Shown one piece after another: positions 1-9,116 of a stretch of 64,000 bases of DNA; position 1 is the stretch's first letter, and every line of letters starts with the position of its first letter. The notes below the pieces were generated by a model, which ran no database searches, had not been told where the DNA came from, and was given only the letters and a program-made list of their open reading frames with translations. Position numbers and translations under genes: made by a program. Origin of the DNA: Sphingomonas flavalba. Its GTDB lineage: Bacteria; Pseudomonadota; Alphaproteobacteria; Sphingomonadales; Sphingomonadaceae. The stretch spans positions 1-64,000 of the forward strand of contig NZ_SPHY01000002.1 in NCBI RefSeq assembly GCF_004796535.1, given 5' to 3'.

Positions 1-294
1 GGGCGGCGGTGCTGCCGGGCGCGGGGCGGTGGCACGCGGAGCCGGGGCCGGTTCGGCCTGTCGGGCCGCCGGCTCGCGCGGGGTGGGGGCGGGCGCCGGG
101 GTGGCGGCTTCCTTCGCCTTGCTCTTGTCCTTTTCCTTTACCGGCGACGGGCGTGATTGCAGGCCCAGCCGGTGGGCCTTGCCGATCACGGCATTGCGGC
201 TGACCCCGCCAAGGGTCTCCGCGATCTGGCTGGCGGTCAGTCCGCCTTCCCACATCGTCTTGAGCTGCTCGATCCGCTCGTCGGTCCAGGCCAT
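1..294 (-). CDS. gcrA: GcrA cell cycle regulator, N-terminal part (runs off window)
   Basis: Only the first 98 codons are present; the 3' end lies beyond the window edge. The N-terminus starts MAWTDERIEQLKTMWEGG and continues through SQIAETLGGVSRNAVIGKAH, the signature helix-turn-helix of the GcrA family. After about residue 50 comes a proline/alanine/lysine-rich linker, as is usual before the C-terminal sigma-70-binding domain. GcrA is known in Caulobacter as a sigma-70 cofactor that activates promoters methylated by CcrM at GANTC. The start is the only in-frame ATG before the conserved block. The gene is divergent from the ABC-2 permease at 367. Confidence 0.93.
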   Translation of the reverse strand, partial: MAWTDERIEQLKTMWEGGLTASQIAETLGGVSRNAVIGKAHRLGLQSRPSPVKEKDKSKAKEAATPAPAPTPREPAARQAEPAPAPRATAPRPAAPPP

Positions 295-366
295 GTCTTT
301 CCTTCAATCCGAATTTCATTCGCGCGTTCTTGCGGGTCCGGCCACGGGCCGATAGGCCCTGTCGCC

Positions 367-1194
367 ATGAACGACCAGTCCCCGCCCGGAATCCGCTTCG
401 CACCCGGCGAGGCGACGATCAAGAACGTCAACTGGCCGGGTCTCAGGACGCTGTATGTGAAGGAGGTGCGCCGCTTCTTCAAGGTGCAGCTTCAGACGAT
501 ATGGGCGCCGGCGGTCACCAACCTGCTGTTCCTGACGATTTTCACCGTTGCGCTCGGTGGCGCCAGCCGCACCGTGCTCGGCCATCCTTTCGCCGATTTC
601 ATCGCGCCCGGCCTGATCGTCATGGGGATGATGCAGAACGCCTTCGCCAACGCCAGTTTCTCGCTGCTCGTCGGCAAGATCCAGGGAACGATCGTCGATT
701 ATCTGATGCCGCCGCTGTCGCATGCGGAACTGCTCGCCGGGCTGGTCCTTGCATCCGTCACCCGCGCCATCCTGGTGGGGCTGGTGATCTGGGCGGCGAT
801 GCTGCTGTGGCCGGGACTGCACGTGATGCCGCGCCATCCCGCCGCGCTGCTGTGGTTCGGGCTGAACGGGGCGGTGATGCTGTCGTTCCTCGGCGTGCTG
901 ACCTCGATCTGGGCCGATAAGTTCGATCACGCTGCTTCGGTCACCAATTTCGTCATCGCGCCGCTGTCGCTGCTCTCCGGCACCTTCTATGCGATCGACA
1001 ATCTCGCGCCGCTGTACCGGGCGATCAGCCACGCCAACCCGTTCTTCTACATCATTTCCGGCTTTCGCTACGGCTTCCTCGGCGAAGCGGATTCGCCGAT
1101 CATCATCGGCGCGGCGCTGCTGCTGGCGATCAACGTCGCGCTCGGCGTCCTCGCCTATGCGCTGCTCCGCGCCGGCTGGAAGATCAGGAACTGA
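367..1194 (+). CDS. ABC-2 type transporter permease (YadH-like)
   Basis: A 275-residue integral membrane protein with about six hydrophobic segments (near residues 46-65, 78-98, 122-148, 160-181, 193-210 and 245-265) and a cytoplasmic N-terminus. This is the pattern of ABC-2 permeases such as E. coli YadH. The C-terminal half has the family-typical stretch SGTFYAIDNLAP followed by NPFFYIISGFRYGFLG. The ATG at 367 is preferred over upstream in-frame codons because the N-terminus then lies just ahead of the conserved LRTLYVKEVRRF segment. The ATPase partner is not in the window, so the substrate is unknown. A terminator follows at 1255. Confidence 0.88.
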   Translation: MNDQSPPGIRFAPGEATIKNVNWPGLRTLYVKEVRRFFKVQLQTIWAPAVTNLLFLTIFTVALGGASRTVLGHPFADFIAPGLIVMGMMQNAFANASFSLLVGKIQGTIVDYLMPPLSHAELLAGLVLASVTRAILVGLVIWAAMLLWPGLHVMPRHPAALLWFGLNGAVMLSFLGVLTSIWADKFDHAASVTNFVIAPLSLLSGTFYAIDNLAPLYRAISHANPFFYIISGFRYGFLGEADSPIIIGAALLLAINVALGVLAYALLRAGWKIRN

Positions 1195-1254
1195 CGCACC
1201 AGCGGGCGGCGTCGCATTGATTCTCAGCCCCGCCGGGCTTATAGGCGCGGGCTC

Positions 1255-1279
1255 AGGCGGCCGGGAAAGCCGCCTTTTT
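1255..1279 (+). terminator. Rho-independent terminator after the ABC-2 permease
   Basis: A 7-bp perfect stem (AGGCGGC/GCCGCCT) closes a 7-nt loop and runs straight into five T residues. It lies between the permease stop at 1194 and the argD start at 1318, so it insulates the arginine genes from upstream transcription. Confidence 0.8.
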
Positions 1280-1317
1280 GCATTGGGCTTCCGCCCGCCT
1301 CCGAAAGGATCCTTCCG

Positions 1318-2508
1318 ATGACGATTTCCGCGCTGATGCCCGTCTATCCCCGGTGCGGGACGCGGCCGGTGCGAGGGGAGGGCTGCTACCTGATCGGCGA
1401 GCGCGGCGAACGCTATCTGGATTTCGCCAGCGGCATCGCGGTCAACCTGCTCGGCCATGGCCATCCGCATTTCACCAAGGCGGTGCAGGATCAGGTGGCG
1501 ACGCTGATGCATGTGTCGAACTTGTACGGCAGCCCGCAGGGAGAGGCTTTCGCCCAGCGGCTGGTCGACAACACATTCGCCGACACGGTGTTCTTCACCA
1601 ATTCCGGCGCCGAGGCGGTCGAATGCGCGATCAAGACTGCGCGCCGCTACCACTATGCCAACGGCAACCCGCAACGGCACACGATCATCACCTTCTCCAA
1701 CGCGTTCCACGGCCGCACCCTCGGTACGATCAGCGCGACCGACCAGGAGAAGCTGCGCGACGGGTTCGAACCGCTGCTGCCCGGCTTCGCCTACGCGCCG
1801 TTCAACGATCTGGAAGCGGCGGAAAAGCTGATCGGCGCCAGCACAGCCGGCTTTCTGGTCGAGCCTATCCAGGGCGAAAGCGGCATCCGCCCGGCGACGC
1901 CGGAATTCTTGAAAGGGTTGCGTGCCCTCGCCGACAAGCACGGCCTGCTACTGATTCTGGATGAGGTGCAGTGCGGTGTCGCCCGCACCGGCACGCTCTA
2001 CGCGCATGAGCAATACGGCATCGTGCCGGACATCATGGCCAGCGCCAAGGGCATCGGCGGCGGCTTCCCGATGGGCGCCTGCCTGGCGACGGAGGAAGCG
2101 GCCAAGGGCATGGTCCACGGCACCCACGGTTCCACCTACGGCGGCAATCCGCTGGCGATGGCGGCGGGGCAGGCGGTGTTCGACGTCGTCCTCGCCGACG
2201 GCTTCCTCGACCATGTGAAGCAGATGGGCGAGCGGCTGCGCCAGACGCTGGAGCAGATGATCCCCAACCACGACGCGCTGTTCGACAGCGTGCGCGGCAC
2301 CGGGCTGATGCTCGGCCTGCGGCTGAAGGTGCCGAGCCGCGATTTCGTCGCCCATCTGCGCGACAATCACGGTCTGCTGACCGTGTCGGCCGGCGACAAT
2401 GTCGTCCGCATCCTGCCGCCGCTGGTGATCGGGGAGGAGCATATCGCGGAATTCGCCCGCAAGCTGTCAGAGGGGGCGCGGAGCTACACCCCGTCCGACG
2501 CGGCATGA
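1318..2508 (+). CDS. argD: Acetylornithine transaminase (aspartate aminotransferase family)
   Basis: A class III PLP-dependent aminotransferase of 396 residues, the usual ArgD length. It carries the phosphate-binding [15 protein letters not shown] segment, the [14 protein letters not shown] block with the PLP-binding aspartate, and [13 protein letters not shown] with the Schiff-base lysine. It would transfer the amino group of glutamate to N-acetylglutamate semialdehyde in arginine synthesis; related enzymes can also serve as succinyldiaminopimelate transaminase. The ATG follows GAAAGGATCC. The stop overlaps the argF start by 4 nt (ATGA), so the two are probably translationally coupled. Confidence 0.94.
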   Translation: MTISALMPVYPRCGTRPVRGEGCYLIGERGERYLDFASGIAVNLLGHGHPHFTKAVQDQVATLMHVSNLYGSPQGEAFAQRLVDNTFADTVFFTNSGAEAVECAIKTARRYHYANGNPQRHTIITFSNAFHGRTLGTISATDQEKLRDGFEPLLPGFAYAPFNDLEAAEKLIGASTAGFLVEPIQGESGIRPATPEFLKGLRALADKHGLLLILDEVQCGVARTGTLYAHEQYGIVPDIMASAKGIGGGFPMGACLATEEAAKGMVHGTHGSTYGGNPLAMAAGQAVFDVVLADGFLDHVKQMGERLRQTLEQMIPNHDALFDSVRGTGLMLGLRLKVPSRDFVAHLRDNHGLLTVSAGDNVVRILPPLVIGEEHIAEFARKLSEGARSYTPSDAA

Positions 2509-3458
2509 GCGGCGCCGGCGGGATCCGCCATTTCCTCAACCTGTCGGATGCCGGCGGGGACGGGGTGGCGGCGATGCTGGCCGACGCGGTCGATCGCAAG
2601 GCGGCCCGCGCCGGCTGGCCGAAGGGCCGGGCTGACGCCGACCGGCCGCTCGACGGCCATGTGCTGGCGATGATCTTCGAGAAGAACTCGACCCGCACTC
2701 GCGTGTCGTTCGACATGGCGATCCGCCAGCTTGGCGGCACCAGTATCGTCATGGACGCCGGGTCGATGCAACTCGGCCGTGGCGAGACGGTCGCCGACAC
2801 CGCGCGCGTGCTCGGCCGCTATGCCGACGCGATCATGATCCGCACCGACGATCATGCGAAGGTGGAGGAGATGGCGGTCCATGCCGGCGTGCCGGTCATC
2901 AACGGCCTGACCGATCTGTCGCACCCGTGCCAGATCGTCGCCGACCTGCTGACCGTCGTCGAGCGCGGGGTGCAGCTCCCCGGTTCCAAATGGGCGTGGC
3001 TGGGCGACGGCAACAACGTCCTCAACTCCGTCGTGGAGGCGGCCGGCCTGTTCGGTTTCTCGGTCGCAATCGGCTGTCCGGAGGGCTACGACCCCGATGA
3101 CCGCTTCGTCGCGGCGGCGTGCGCCCGTCTCGCCGGCACCGGCGCCACGGTGGTGGTGGAGCGCGACCCGCTTCGCGCCGCCGCCGCCGCCGATATCGTC
3201 GTCACCGATACCTGGGTGTCGATGGGCCAGGCCCATGCGGCGGAAAAGCTGGCAGCGATGGCGCCCTATCAGGTCAACGCGGCGCTGATGGCGGCGGCCA
3301 AGGGCAGCGCCACCTTCCTCCACTGCCTGCCCGCCCACCGCGACGAGGAAGTGACGCCGGAGGTCATCGACGGCCCGCGCTCGGCGGTGTGGGACGAGGC
3401 AGAGAACCGGCTGCACGCGCAGAAATCGGTACTGCTGTGGTGCCTCGGCCGGCTGTGA
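2505..3458 (+). CDS. argF: Ornithine carbamoyltransferase
   Basis: 317 residues carrying all the carbamoyltransferase signatures: [12 protein letters not shown] (carbamoyl phosphate binding), DLSHPCQ, the ornithine-loop DTWVSMGQ, and [11 protein letters not shown] with the catalytic cysteine. It makes citrulline from ornithine and carbamoyl phosphate in the cytoplasm. Its ATG overlaps the argD stop, and hslO starts 7 nt after its TGA, giving a tight argD-argF-hslO unit seen in many alphaproteobacteria. Confidence 0.96.
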   Translation: MSGAGGIRHFLNLSDAGGDGVAAMLADAVDRKAARAGWPKGRADADRPLDGHVLAMIFEKNSTRTRVSFDMAIRQLGGTSIVMDAGSMQLGRGETVADTARVLGRYADAIMIRTDDHAKVEEMAVHAGVPVINGLTDLSHPCQIVADLLTVVERGVQLPGSKWAWLGDGNNVLNSVVEAAGLFGFSVAIGCPEGYDPDDRFVAAACARLAGTGATVVVERDPLRAAAAADIVVTDTWVSMGQAHAAEKLAAMAPYQVNAALMAAAKGSATFLHCLPAHRDEEVTPEVIDGPRSAVWDEAENRLHAQKSVLLWCLGRL

Positions 3459-3465
3459 CCGCCTG

Positions 3466-4404
3466 ATGCCGGCGCCCGCCGCCTCACCTGCGACCGCGAT
3501 CGACCTGGCGCTCGGCTTCGCGATACCGGGGCAGGATGCGCGCGGCCGCTTCGTCCGGCTCGGCCCGACGCTCGACGCGATCCTCGCCGCCCATGCCTAT
3601 CCACTCCGGCTGGAAGCGCTGCTGGCGGAGGCGCTGGTGCTGACCGCGCTGTTCGGCACGACGCTGAAGGACGAGGGTGGGCAGATGACGCTGCAGGCGC
3701 AGACCGAAGGCGGCGTCGTCGATCTGCTGGTCTGCGACTATCGTGCCGGCGCGTTACGCGGCTATCTGCAATTCGACGCCGATCGCTTCGCCGAGGCACC
3801 GGCCGATCCGTCGCTGTTCGCGCTGTTCGGCAAGGGCTATCTGGCGATCACCTTCGATCAGGCGGTGACCGGCGAACGCTATCAAGGCATCGTGCCGCTG
3901 GAAGGCGGGTCGCTCGCCGCCGCTGCGGAGGCATATTTCGCCCAGTCGGAACAGATCCCCAGCCTGGTTCGCATCGCGATCGCCGGCGGGGCGGGGCGAC
4001 CCTGCGTCGCCGGCGGCATGCTGGTCCAGCACCTGCCGGGCGGCGAGACCGGGCGGGACCGGCTCCACGCCCGTATCGATCAGGGCCAGTGGGATCATGT
4101 CGCGGCGCTTGCCGGGACGATCAAGGCGGTTGAACTGACCGATCCGGCATTGCCCCTGGAAACCCTGGTCTGGCGCCTGTTCCACGATGAGGACGAAGTC
4201 CGGCTGCTCGGTGAGACGGCGATCGGGAAGGGCTGCCGCTGCGACCCTGCCCATATCGCCAGCGTTCTCGCCCGTTTTCCGGCGGAAGAGCGCGCCGCGA
4301 TGGCCGATGCCGACGGTATCATCGGCGTCGATTGCGCATTCTGCGCGCGCACCTTCCCGGTTCCGCTGGCATCCCTTGCGGCCGCCGGCGATGAACCCAC
4401 ATAA
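3466..4404 (+). CDS. hslO: Hsp33 redox-regulated molecular chaperone
   Basis: A 312-residue Hsp33 homologue. The N-terminal substrate-binding core covers roughly residues 1-240. The C-terminal zinc switch is present as GCRC and, about 30 residues on, DCAFC, giving the CxC...CxxC four-cysteine redox sensor. Under oxidative stress these cysteines form disulfides, zinc is released and the holdase becomes active. It is the third gene of the argD-argF-hslO unit, separated from argF by 7 nt. Confidence 0.93.
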   Translation: MPAPAASPATAIDLALGFAIPGQDARGRFVRLGPTLDAILAAHAYPLRLEALLAEALVLTALFGTTLKDEGGQMTLQAQTEGGVVDLLVCDYRAGALRGYLQFDADRFAEAPADPSLFALFGKGYLAITFDQAVTGERYQGIVPLEGGSLAAAAEAYFAQSEQIPSLVRIAIAGGAGRPCVAGGMLVQHLPGGETGRDRLHARIDQGQWDHVAALAGTIKAVELTDPALPLETLVWRLFHDEDEVRLLGETAIGKGCRCDPAHIASVLARFPAEERAAMADADGIIGVDCAFCARTFPVPLASLAAAGDEPT

Positions 4405-4493
4405 GCGATGCGGCGTTATGCGGAACGCTATCGTAACCAGTTCCGTCTAATGCGCATCGTCATCCGCGCGAGCGGGGCCATGGGGGTGGGATT

Positions 4494-4913
4494 GTGAAGT
4501 CGTTGCCTTCCGTTGTTTTTCAAGCGCTGCTGATCCTGTTGCCGCTATCCGGCGGCGCGGCCGCGCTTGCCGTTACGCCGCAGCCGGTGGTGCGGCTGAA
4601 GGCGCTCGCCCCGGTCGAGTCGGGGCGGTGGCAGCTGAAACCCTATGACGGGAACGGCCCGGCGCGCAGCATCTGCATCGCCGAAGCGGCCAGCCTGCTC
4701 CAGCTTCAGCATCCCGGCGCCAACTGCACCCGCTTCGTCATCGACGATCAGCCGGCGATCGCGACCGTCCATTACACCTGCCCTGGCAACGGCCATGGCC
4801 GCACGACGATCAAGGTCGAGACCAGCCGCCTGCTCGACATCAGCTCGCAGGGCATCGCCGCAAATGCGCCGTTCAACGTGCGATACGAGGCGCGCCGGCT
4901 CGGCGGCTGCTGA
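4494..4913 (+). CDS. Secreted hypothetical protein, possibly DUF3617-like
   Basis: 139 residues starting from GTG, placed after a G-rich GGGGGTGGG site. The first 26 residues form a Sec signal peptide (hydrophobic LLILLPLSGGAAALA). The mature part has four cysteines (SICIAEA, ANCTRF, YTCPGNGHG, and the terminal GGC), probably two disulfides. The GRWQL start and the final NVRYEARRLGGC are reminiscent of DUF3617 periplasmic proteins, but I cannot confirm the family. It stands alone, ahead of the candidate small RNA at 4960. Confidence 0.7.
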   Translation: MKSLPSVVFQALLILLPLSGGAAALAVTPQPVVRLKALAPVESGRWQLKPYDGNGPARSICIAEAASLLQLQHPGANCTRFVIDDQPAIATVHYTCPGNGHGRTTIKVETSRLLDISSQGIAANAPFNVRYEARRLGGC

Positions 4914-4959
4914 TCGCCCGCAGCATTAACGGTTGATTGACCATTCCGGCGCTATACCG

Positions 4960-5047
4960 GGCGCCGTGCCGATATTGGGCACAGCTTCCTCCTAACCAGG
5001 CCGCAACGGCCTTCCTCGGGCCGCTTTCATTGGCGGCCCTTCTTTTG
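4960..5047 (+). ncRNA. Candidate small RNA with two exposed anti-Shine-Dalgarno motifs
   Basis: The 187-nt gap before queC folds into an ordered set of elements. A hairpin lies at 4966-4982 (GTGCC/GGCAC). It is followed by unpaired AGCTTCCTCCTAACCA, a second hairpin at 4999-5011 (GGCCG-CAA-CGGCC), unpaired TTCCTC, and a terminator at 5018-5046. A TATACC box at 4953-4958 could be the -10 element. Both unpaired stretches contain UUCCUC, complementary to ribosome binding sites, a layout known from alphaproteobacterial sRNA families of the CcsR/NfeR kind. It could instead be a queC leader or attenuator. No expression evidence is available. Confidence 0.5.
5018..5046 (+). terminator. Intrinsic terminator upstream of queC
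   Basis: GGGCCGC and GCGGCCC form a perfect 7-bp stem with an 8-nt loop, followed by TTCTTTT. It lies 55 nt upstream of the queC start, so it either ends a small RNA or attenuates queCE. The last 16 nt (GGCGGCCCTTCTTTTG) recur exactly ahead of trcR at 61961-61976. Confidence 0.75.
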
Positions 5048-5100
5048 CCGTCGCGGCGCGCCCTTGCGCCGGCGCGGGCGGAGCGGTAGCCGCCGCTGTC

Positions 5101-5793
5101 ATGACCCGAAATCCCAAGCGTGCCGTCGTCCTGCTGTCCGGCGGCCTCGACTCGATGGTCTGCGCCGGCCGCGCCCGCGAGGAGGGCTTTGCGGTGCTTG
5201 CCCTCACCATCGACTATAACCAGCGCCACGCGGTGGAAATCGCCGCCGCCGGCCGCGTCGCCGCGATGATCGGCGTCGAACGCCACATCGTGCTGCCGAT
5301 CGATCTGCGTGCGTTCGGCGGGTCGGCGCTGACCGATGCGATCGCGGTGCCGAAGGACGGGGTGCAGGACGGGGTCATCCCCGCCACCTATGTCCCGGCG
5401 CGCAACACCATTTTTCTGTCGCTGGCGCTCGGCTGGGCGGAGGCGGCGGGCGCCCGCGACCTGTATGTCGGGGTCAACGCCGTCGACTATTCCGGCTATC
5501 CGGATTGCCGACCGGAATTCGTCGCCGGCTTCGAGCGGCTGGCGGAAATCGCCACCCGCGCCGGGGTGGAAGGGGAACCGTTCCGTATCCGCGCGCCGCT
5601 GCAGCATATGAGCAAGGCGGAGATCGCCGCCGAAGCCGCCCGGCTTGGCCTCGACGCCGGGCAGAGTTGGTCCTGCTACGACCCGACGCCGGACGGCCGC
5701 CATTGCGGCCTGTGCGATAGCTGCCGCCTGCGCCGCGCCGGGTTCGAGGCGGCGGCCTTGCCCGATCCGACCGTCTACGCCGCGCGGCCGTGA
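5101..5793 (+). CDS. queC: 7-cyano-7-deazaguanine synthase
   Basis: 230 residues. The PP-loop ATP pyrophosphatase motif LLSGGLDSMV lies near the N-terminus, and the C-terminal zinc cluster is WSCYDP...HCGLCDSCRLRR. QueC converts 7-carboxy-7-deazaguanine to preQ0 with ATP and ammonia, in the queuosine (or DNA deazaguanine) pathway. It overlaps queE by 4 nt (GTGA). No queD or queF is present in the window, so the rest of the pathway lies elsewhere. Confidence 0.95.
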   Translation: MTRNPKRAVVLLSGGLDSMVCAGRAREEGFAVLALTIDYNQRHAVEIAAAGRVAAMIGVERHIVLPIDLRAFGGSALTDAIAVPKDGVQDGVIPATYVPARNTIFLSLALGWAEAAGARDLYVGVNAVDYSGYPDCRPEFVAGFERLAEIATRAGVEGEPFRIRAPLQHMSKAEIAAEAARLGLDAGQSWSCYDPTPDGRHCGLCDSCRLRRAGFEAAALPDPTVYAARP

Positions 5794-6422
5794 GCTATGC
5801 GGTCAAGGAAATGTTCCTCACCCTGCAGGGGGAGGGGATGCAGGCCGGGCGGCGGGCGGTGTTCGTCCGCTTCGCCGGCTGCAACCTGTGGAGCGGGCGA
5901 GAGGCGGACCGGGCCAGCGCGCAGTGCCGGTTCTGCGACACCGATTTCGTCGGCACCGACGGCGATGGCGGCGGCCGCTTCGCCGATGCGAGCGCATTGG
6001 CGGCGACGGCGCGGCGGCTGTGGGGCGCCGACGGGGCAGGGGCCTATTGCGTCCTGACCGGCGGCGAACCGCTGCTCCAGGTCGACGCGGCGCTGGTCGA
6101 CGCGCTCCACGCCGCCGGCTTCACGATCGCGGTCGAAACCAACGGCACCATCGCCGCCCCGCCGGGCATCGACTGGATCTGCGTCAGCCCGAAGGCGGGG
6201 ACGGCGATCCTCCAGACCAGCGGCAATGAACTGAAGCTCGTCTGGCCGCAGCCGGACACCGACATCGCCCGTCTGGAAAGCTGGGCGTTTGACCATTTTC
6301 TGGTTCAGCCGATGGATTGCGCTGCGGCGGAAACCGCGCGCGCTGCCGCCATCGCCCTGGTTATGGAACGGCCGCGCTGGCGCCTGTCGCTGCAGACGCA
6401 CAAGCAGCTCGGTCTGCGCTGA
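5790..6422 (+). CDS. queE: 7-carboxy-7-deazaguanine synthase (radical SAM)
   Basis: 210 residues from a GTG start inside the queC stop. The radical-SAM cluster is the atypical QueE form CX14CX2C (first Cys in FAGCNLW, the others in QCRFCDTDF), followed by the SAM-binding LTGGEPLLQ. It rearranges 6-carboxy-tetrahydropterin to CDG, the substrate of QueC. The stop codon directly abuts the stop of the convergent gene at 6423, leaving no room for a conventional terminator. Confidence 0.95.
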   Translation: MSYAVKEMFLTLQGEGMQAGRRAVFVRFAGCNLWSGREADRASAQCRFCDTDFVGTDGDGGGRFADASALAATARRLWGADGAGAYCVLTGGEPLLQVDAALVDALHAAGFTIAVETNGTIAAPPGIDWICVSPKAGTAILQTSGNELKLVWPQPDTDIARLESWAFDHFLVQPMDCAAAETARAAAIALVMERPRWRLSLQTHKQLGLR

Positions 6423-7094
6423 TCAGAAGGCGAACGGGCAGCGGCGGGTGTCGAGTTCGCCCTTCTTGCCCCAGCATTTGTCGTCGAGCGGCGGCATCGG
6501 GGTGACGATCGGCAGGATCTGGTAGGTGAAGCGCTGCTCGCCGTGGCGGTTCAGGCTGTTGCGCAGCTCGCTCAGATATTTCTCGGCAACGGTGTGGAAC
6601 TGGCCCTTCGGCACGAACAGCGCCGCGCGCCCGATTTTGCTGACCGTTTCACAGAAAGTATATTGAGACGACACCGTGGAGAAACGCGAATAGGTCCGCG
6701 TGCCATATTGGTCGAACGCGTTCTGCGCTGCCTTCAGCGGCTTTTTCGTGCGTTTGAAATAGCCTTCCAGCGTCTGGTACGCCTTGCCCAGCTCGACCCG
6801 GTGATAGTCGATGACGTGGTTGTACTGGCCGCTGGCGAGCAGCGTCGGGTCGAACTGGCATTGGAGCGCGCCGACGTTCAGTCCGGCACGCAGCATCCAG
6901 ACCAGCGATGCCTGCAGTTCCGCCGGGGTCGCGCCCGGCAGCGGATTGTGCAGTTCCGGCTCGTCGCCGCGAACCGGCGCGCCGCTCATGTCCGGCGCTT
7001 TCCAGAAGAAGTTGGCCGGCGCCGCCGTCGGCACCGCCAGCAGGCTTGCACCGGCAGCCACCACGGCCGCGCGCCATCCAGTCGAAACCGCCAT
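6423..7094 (-). CDS. Secreted hypothetical protein, probably sphingomonad-conserved
   Basis: 223 residues from the ATG preceded by GGAGGAGTGGG; a longer reading frame upstream has no ribosome site. A signal peptide (VVAAGASLLAVPTAAPA) is followed by a soluble domain with cysteines at ALQCQF, YTFCET, DDKCWG and the near-terminal RRCPFAF, so probably two disulfides. I recognise no domain. It is convergent with queE with zero spacing, and shares orientation with the small lipoprotein upstream at 7220. Confidence 0.78.
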   Translation of the reverse strand: MAVSTGWRAAVVAAGASLLAVPTAAPANFFWKAPDMSGAPVRGDEPELHNPLPGATPAELQASLVWMLRAGLNVGALQCQFDPTLLASGQYNHVIDYHRVELGKAYQTLEGYFKRTKKPLKAAQNAFDQYGTRTYSRFSTVSSQYTFCETVSKIGRAALFVPKGQFHTVAEKYLSELRNSLNRHGEQRFTYQILPIVTPMPPLDDKCWGKKGELDTRRCPFAF

Positions 7095-7170
7095 CCCACT
7101 CCTCCGCAAACCTGTGTTGCCTGATTAAGGGTGTTTTGCGCCGGTCTCAATCCTTGATGGCGCGGATATG

Positions 7171-7199
7171 AAAAGGCCGCCCGGTCGCCCGGACGGCCC
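7171..7199 (-). terminator. Intrinsic terminator after the small lipoprotein
   Basis: Read on the minus strand, GGCCGTCCGGG and CCGGGCGGCC pair imperfectly around GCGA and run into TTTT. It lies 21 nt downstream of the lipoprotein stop at 7220, separating it from the secreted-protein gene at 6423-7094. Confidence 0.7.
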
Positions 7200-7219
7200 G
7201 TTCATCGCAAGCGACGAAA

Positions 7220-7480
7220 TTACTGGGCCGCGGCGTCGTTCGCGACGGCTTCGTTGGCGGCCGGGGCGGCCGCGTCGGTGCCAACGGCTTCGTTGCCGAT
7301 CGTGCCGTCGACCGCCGTCATGTTGTCGGTGATCTCGCCGGCCGGCTCGACGGCGTTCAGGTCGGTCACCGCGCTGTTGTCGACGGTGCTGGCCGGTTCG
7401 GTGCCGCCACAGGCCGAAACCAGCAGGGCCGCGCCGGCGACAAGAGCACCAGTCGTCAGCTTCGAAAGAAGGTCGCGCAT
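7220..7480 (-). CDS. Small acidic lipoprotein
   Basis: 86 residues. The N-terminal signal ends in a lipobox LVSAC with the acylated cysteine at residue 24, so it is a predicted lipoprotein. The mature chain lacks obvious structure and is built from short Asn-Glu-Ala-Val and Asp-Asn-Thr-Ala segments (NEAVGTD, NEAVAND), low in complexity and acidic. It has its own terminator at 7171. No function can be assigned. Confidence 0.75.
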   Translation of the reverse strand: MRDLLSKLTTGALVAGAALLVSACGGTEPASTVDNSAVTDLNAVEPAGEITDNMTAVDGTIGNEAVGTDAAAPAANEAVANDAAAQ

Positions 7481-7567
7481 TGAAAACTCCCTAATTTTGT
7501 AGGGATTTGGTCGGCTTAACTGGCCCTATGAACAACCAAATCCACCACGACTCTAGACATAAATCCG

Positions 7568-8227
7568 TCACCCCTCAAGGGAATCTCTACGCTGGCCCAG
7601 CGCGGCGACGAATTGAGGGAGCGCGTCGGCGAGCGCGGCGTCGAGCGCCGCCATGCCGGCCGGGTTGCCTAGCGCGGCGAGGCTGGTGACCGGGAACTCG
7701 GCCAGCCCGCACGGCACGATGCCGCCGAAATGGCCAAGATCGGGCGCGACGTTGATCGATACGCCGTGCAGGGTGACCCAGCGGCGGATGCGGACGCCGA
7801 TCGCGCCGATCTTCGCCTCCGCGCCATGGTCGTCGGTCCAGATGCCGACCCGGCCGTCGACGCGGCGGGCCGGGACGCCCAGCGCGCCGAGCGCGGCGAT
7901 CACCCAATCTTCCAGCGCGTGGACATAGGCGCGCACGTCGCGCCCGCGCGCGCCCAGGTCGAGCTGGACATAGGCGACCCGCTGGCCTGGGCCGTGGTAG
8001 GTGTAGCGTCCGCCGCGCCCGCTTTCGAACACCGGAAAGCGCGGGTCGATCAGGTCGCTCGCCTCGGCGCTGGTGCCGGCGGTGTAGAGCGGCGGGTGCT
8101 CGAGCAGCCAAACCCGCTCGGCGGCGTCCCCGGCGCGGATCGCGGCGGCGCGCGCCTCCATGTCGGCCACCGCGTCCGGATAGGGTACCGGCGCGCCGGC
8201 GACCTGCCATTCGATACCGTCGATCAT
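7568..8227 (-). CDS. lipB: Octanoyltransferase LipB
   Basis: 219 residues from the ATG at 8227; the open frame continues upstream but without LipB homology. The catalytic lysine is K139 in [11 protein letters not shown] and the acyl-accepting cysteine is C173 in IVPCGLAEF, both in the expected order. RYTYHGPGQ matches the RGG...YHGPGQ family block. It moves octanoate from acyl-carrier protein to lipoyl domains of 2-oxoacid dehydrogenases. It is divergent from the membrane protein at 8334. Confidence 0.95.
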   Translation of the reverse strand: MIDGIEWQVAGAPVPYPDAVADMEARAAAIRAGDAAERVWLLEHPPLYTAGTSAEASDLIDPRFPVFESGRGGRYTYHGPGQRVAYVQLDLGARGRDVRAYVHALEDWVIAALGALGVPARRVDGRVGIWTDDHGAEAKIGAIGVRIRRWVTLHGVSINVAPDLGHFGGIVPCGLAEFPVTSLAALGNPAGMAALDAALADALPQFVAALGQRRDSLEG

Positions 8228-8333
8228 CCCCGCGTCTCTGTCATCACCGAAATGGCGCCCTCCGCGTGCAGCCCGTTGTGGAACCCGCCCCGCGCCGTGT
8301 AGCAGGGCGGGGCGTTTGATGGGAGAGTGGCAC

Positions 8334-9041
8334 GTGAGGCTCGACACAGGCAAGGCGTGGAACGATGCGGTGGCGCTCGGGCGCGGCCATGCCGAATTGC
8401 TGCTGGCCATCGCCGGCATGTTCCTGCTGCTGCCCGCGCTGCTGCTGGAACTGTTCGCACCGATGCCGCAGGGCGGGGCGCTGGTCGAGCGGCTGACCGC
8501 CTATATGGAGCTGCACGGCGGCAAGCTGTTCCTCGCCGCACTGGTCACCAGCTACGGGCAGGCGTCGATCTTCGCGCTGCTGCTCGACGCCAACCGGCCG
8601 ACGGTGGCCGATGCGCTGCGCGAAGGATTGCGCCGCCTGCCGTGGTTCGTGCTGCTCAACCTGCTGGTCGGGATGATCTGGCTTGGCGGCTTCCTGCTGT
8701 TCATCGTCCCCGGCCTCTATCTCGTCGGCCGGCTCGCTCTTGCCCAGCCGGCGCTGGTCGCCGGCCGGCTGTCCGATCCGGTCGAGGGGCTGCGCCGCGC
8801 CTGGCGGCTGAGCGACGGCAATGGCTGGCGGATACTGGCGCTGCTCGCCGTCGTCCGCGTGCTCGGCACGCTGATCGTCACGGCGGCGGTGTGGACGCTG
8901 GGCGCGGTGGTGCTGCTGCTCGCCAAGGGGCCGGTTTCCGCCTTCCTGCTGGCGCTGGTCGATGCGTCGTTCGGCGCCGCGGTGTCGGTGGTGCTGCTGC
9001 TCGTCGATGCGGCGATCTTCCGCCAGCTCTCCGCCGACTGA
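8334..9041 (+). CDS. Multi-pass membrane protein of unknown function
   Basis: 235 residues from a GTG with GGGAGAG 5-6 nt upstream; an in-frame ATG at 8316 lies upstream of the ribosome site and is less likely. Roughly five or six hydrophobic segments alternate with short basic loops. The [18 protein letters not shown] loop between membrane segments resembles YciC/glycerophosphodiester-phosphodiesterase membrane-domain proteins, but that is a weak likeness. The next gene follows 75 nt downstream in the same direction. Confidence 0.75.
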   Translation: MRLDTGKAWNDAVALGRGHAELLLAIAGMFLLLPALLLELFAPMPQGGALVERLTAYMELHGGKLFLAALVTSYGQASIFALLLDANRPTVADALREGLRRLPWFVLLNLLVGMIWLGGFLLFIVPGLYLVGRLALAQPALVAGRLSDPVEGLRRAWRLSDGNGWRILALLAVVRVLGTLIVTAAVWTLGAVVLLLAKGPVSAFLLALVDASFGAAVSVVLLLVDAAIFRQLSAD

Positions 9042-9116
9042 AGGCTACCGCCGCCGCGCGATTGCGGTTAGGTTCAGCGGCGGCCCGCGCCGGGCCGGCC
9101 GAAGTGGAGTTGCGAT

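Noticed and set aside
4914-5100. preQ1 riboswitch ahead of queC
   Set aside because: The sequence lacks the preQ1-I/II/III core patterns I know. The visible structure is a hairpin chain with anti-Shine-Dalgarno loops and a terminator.
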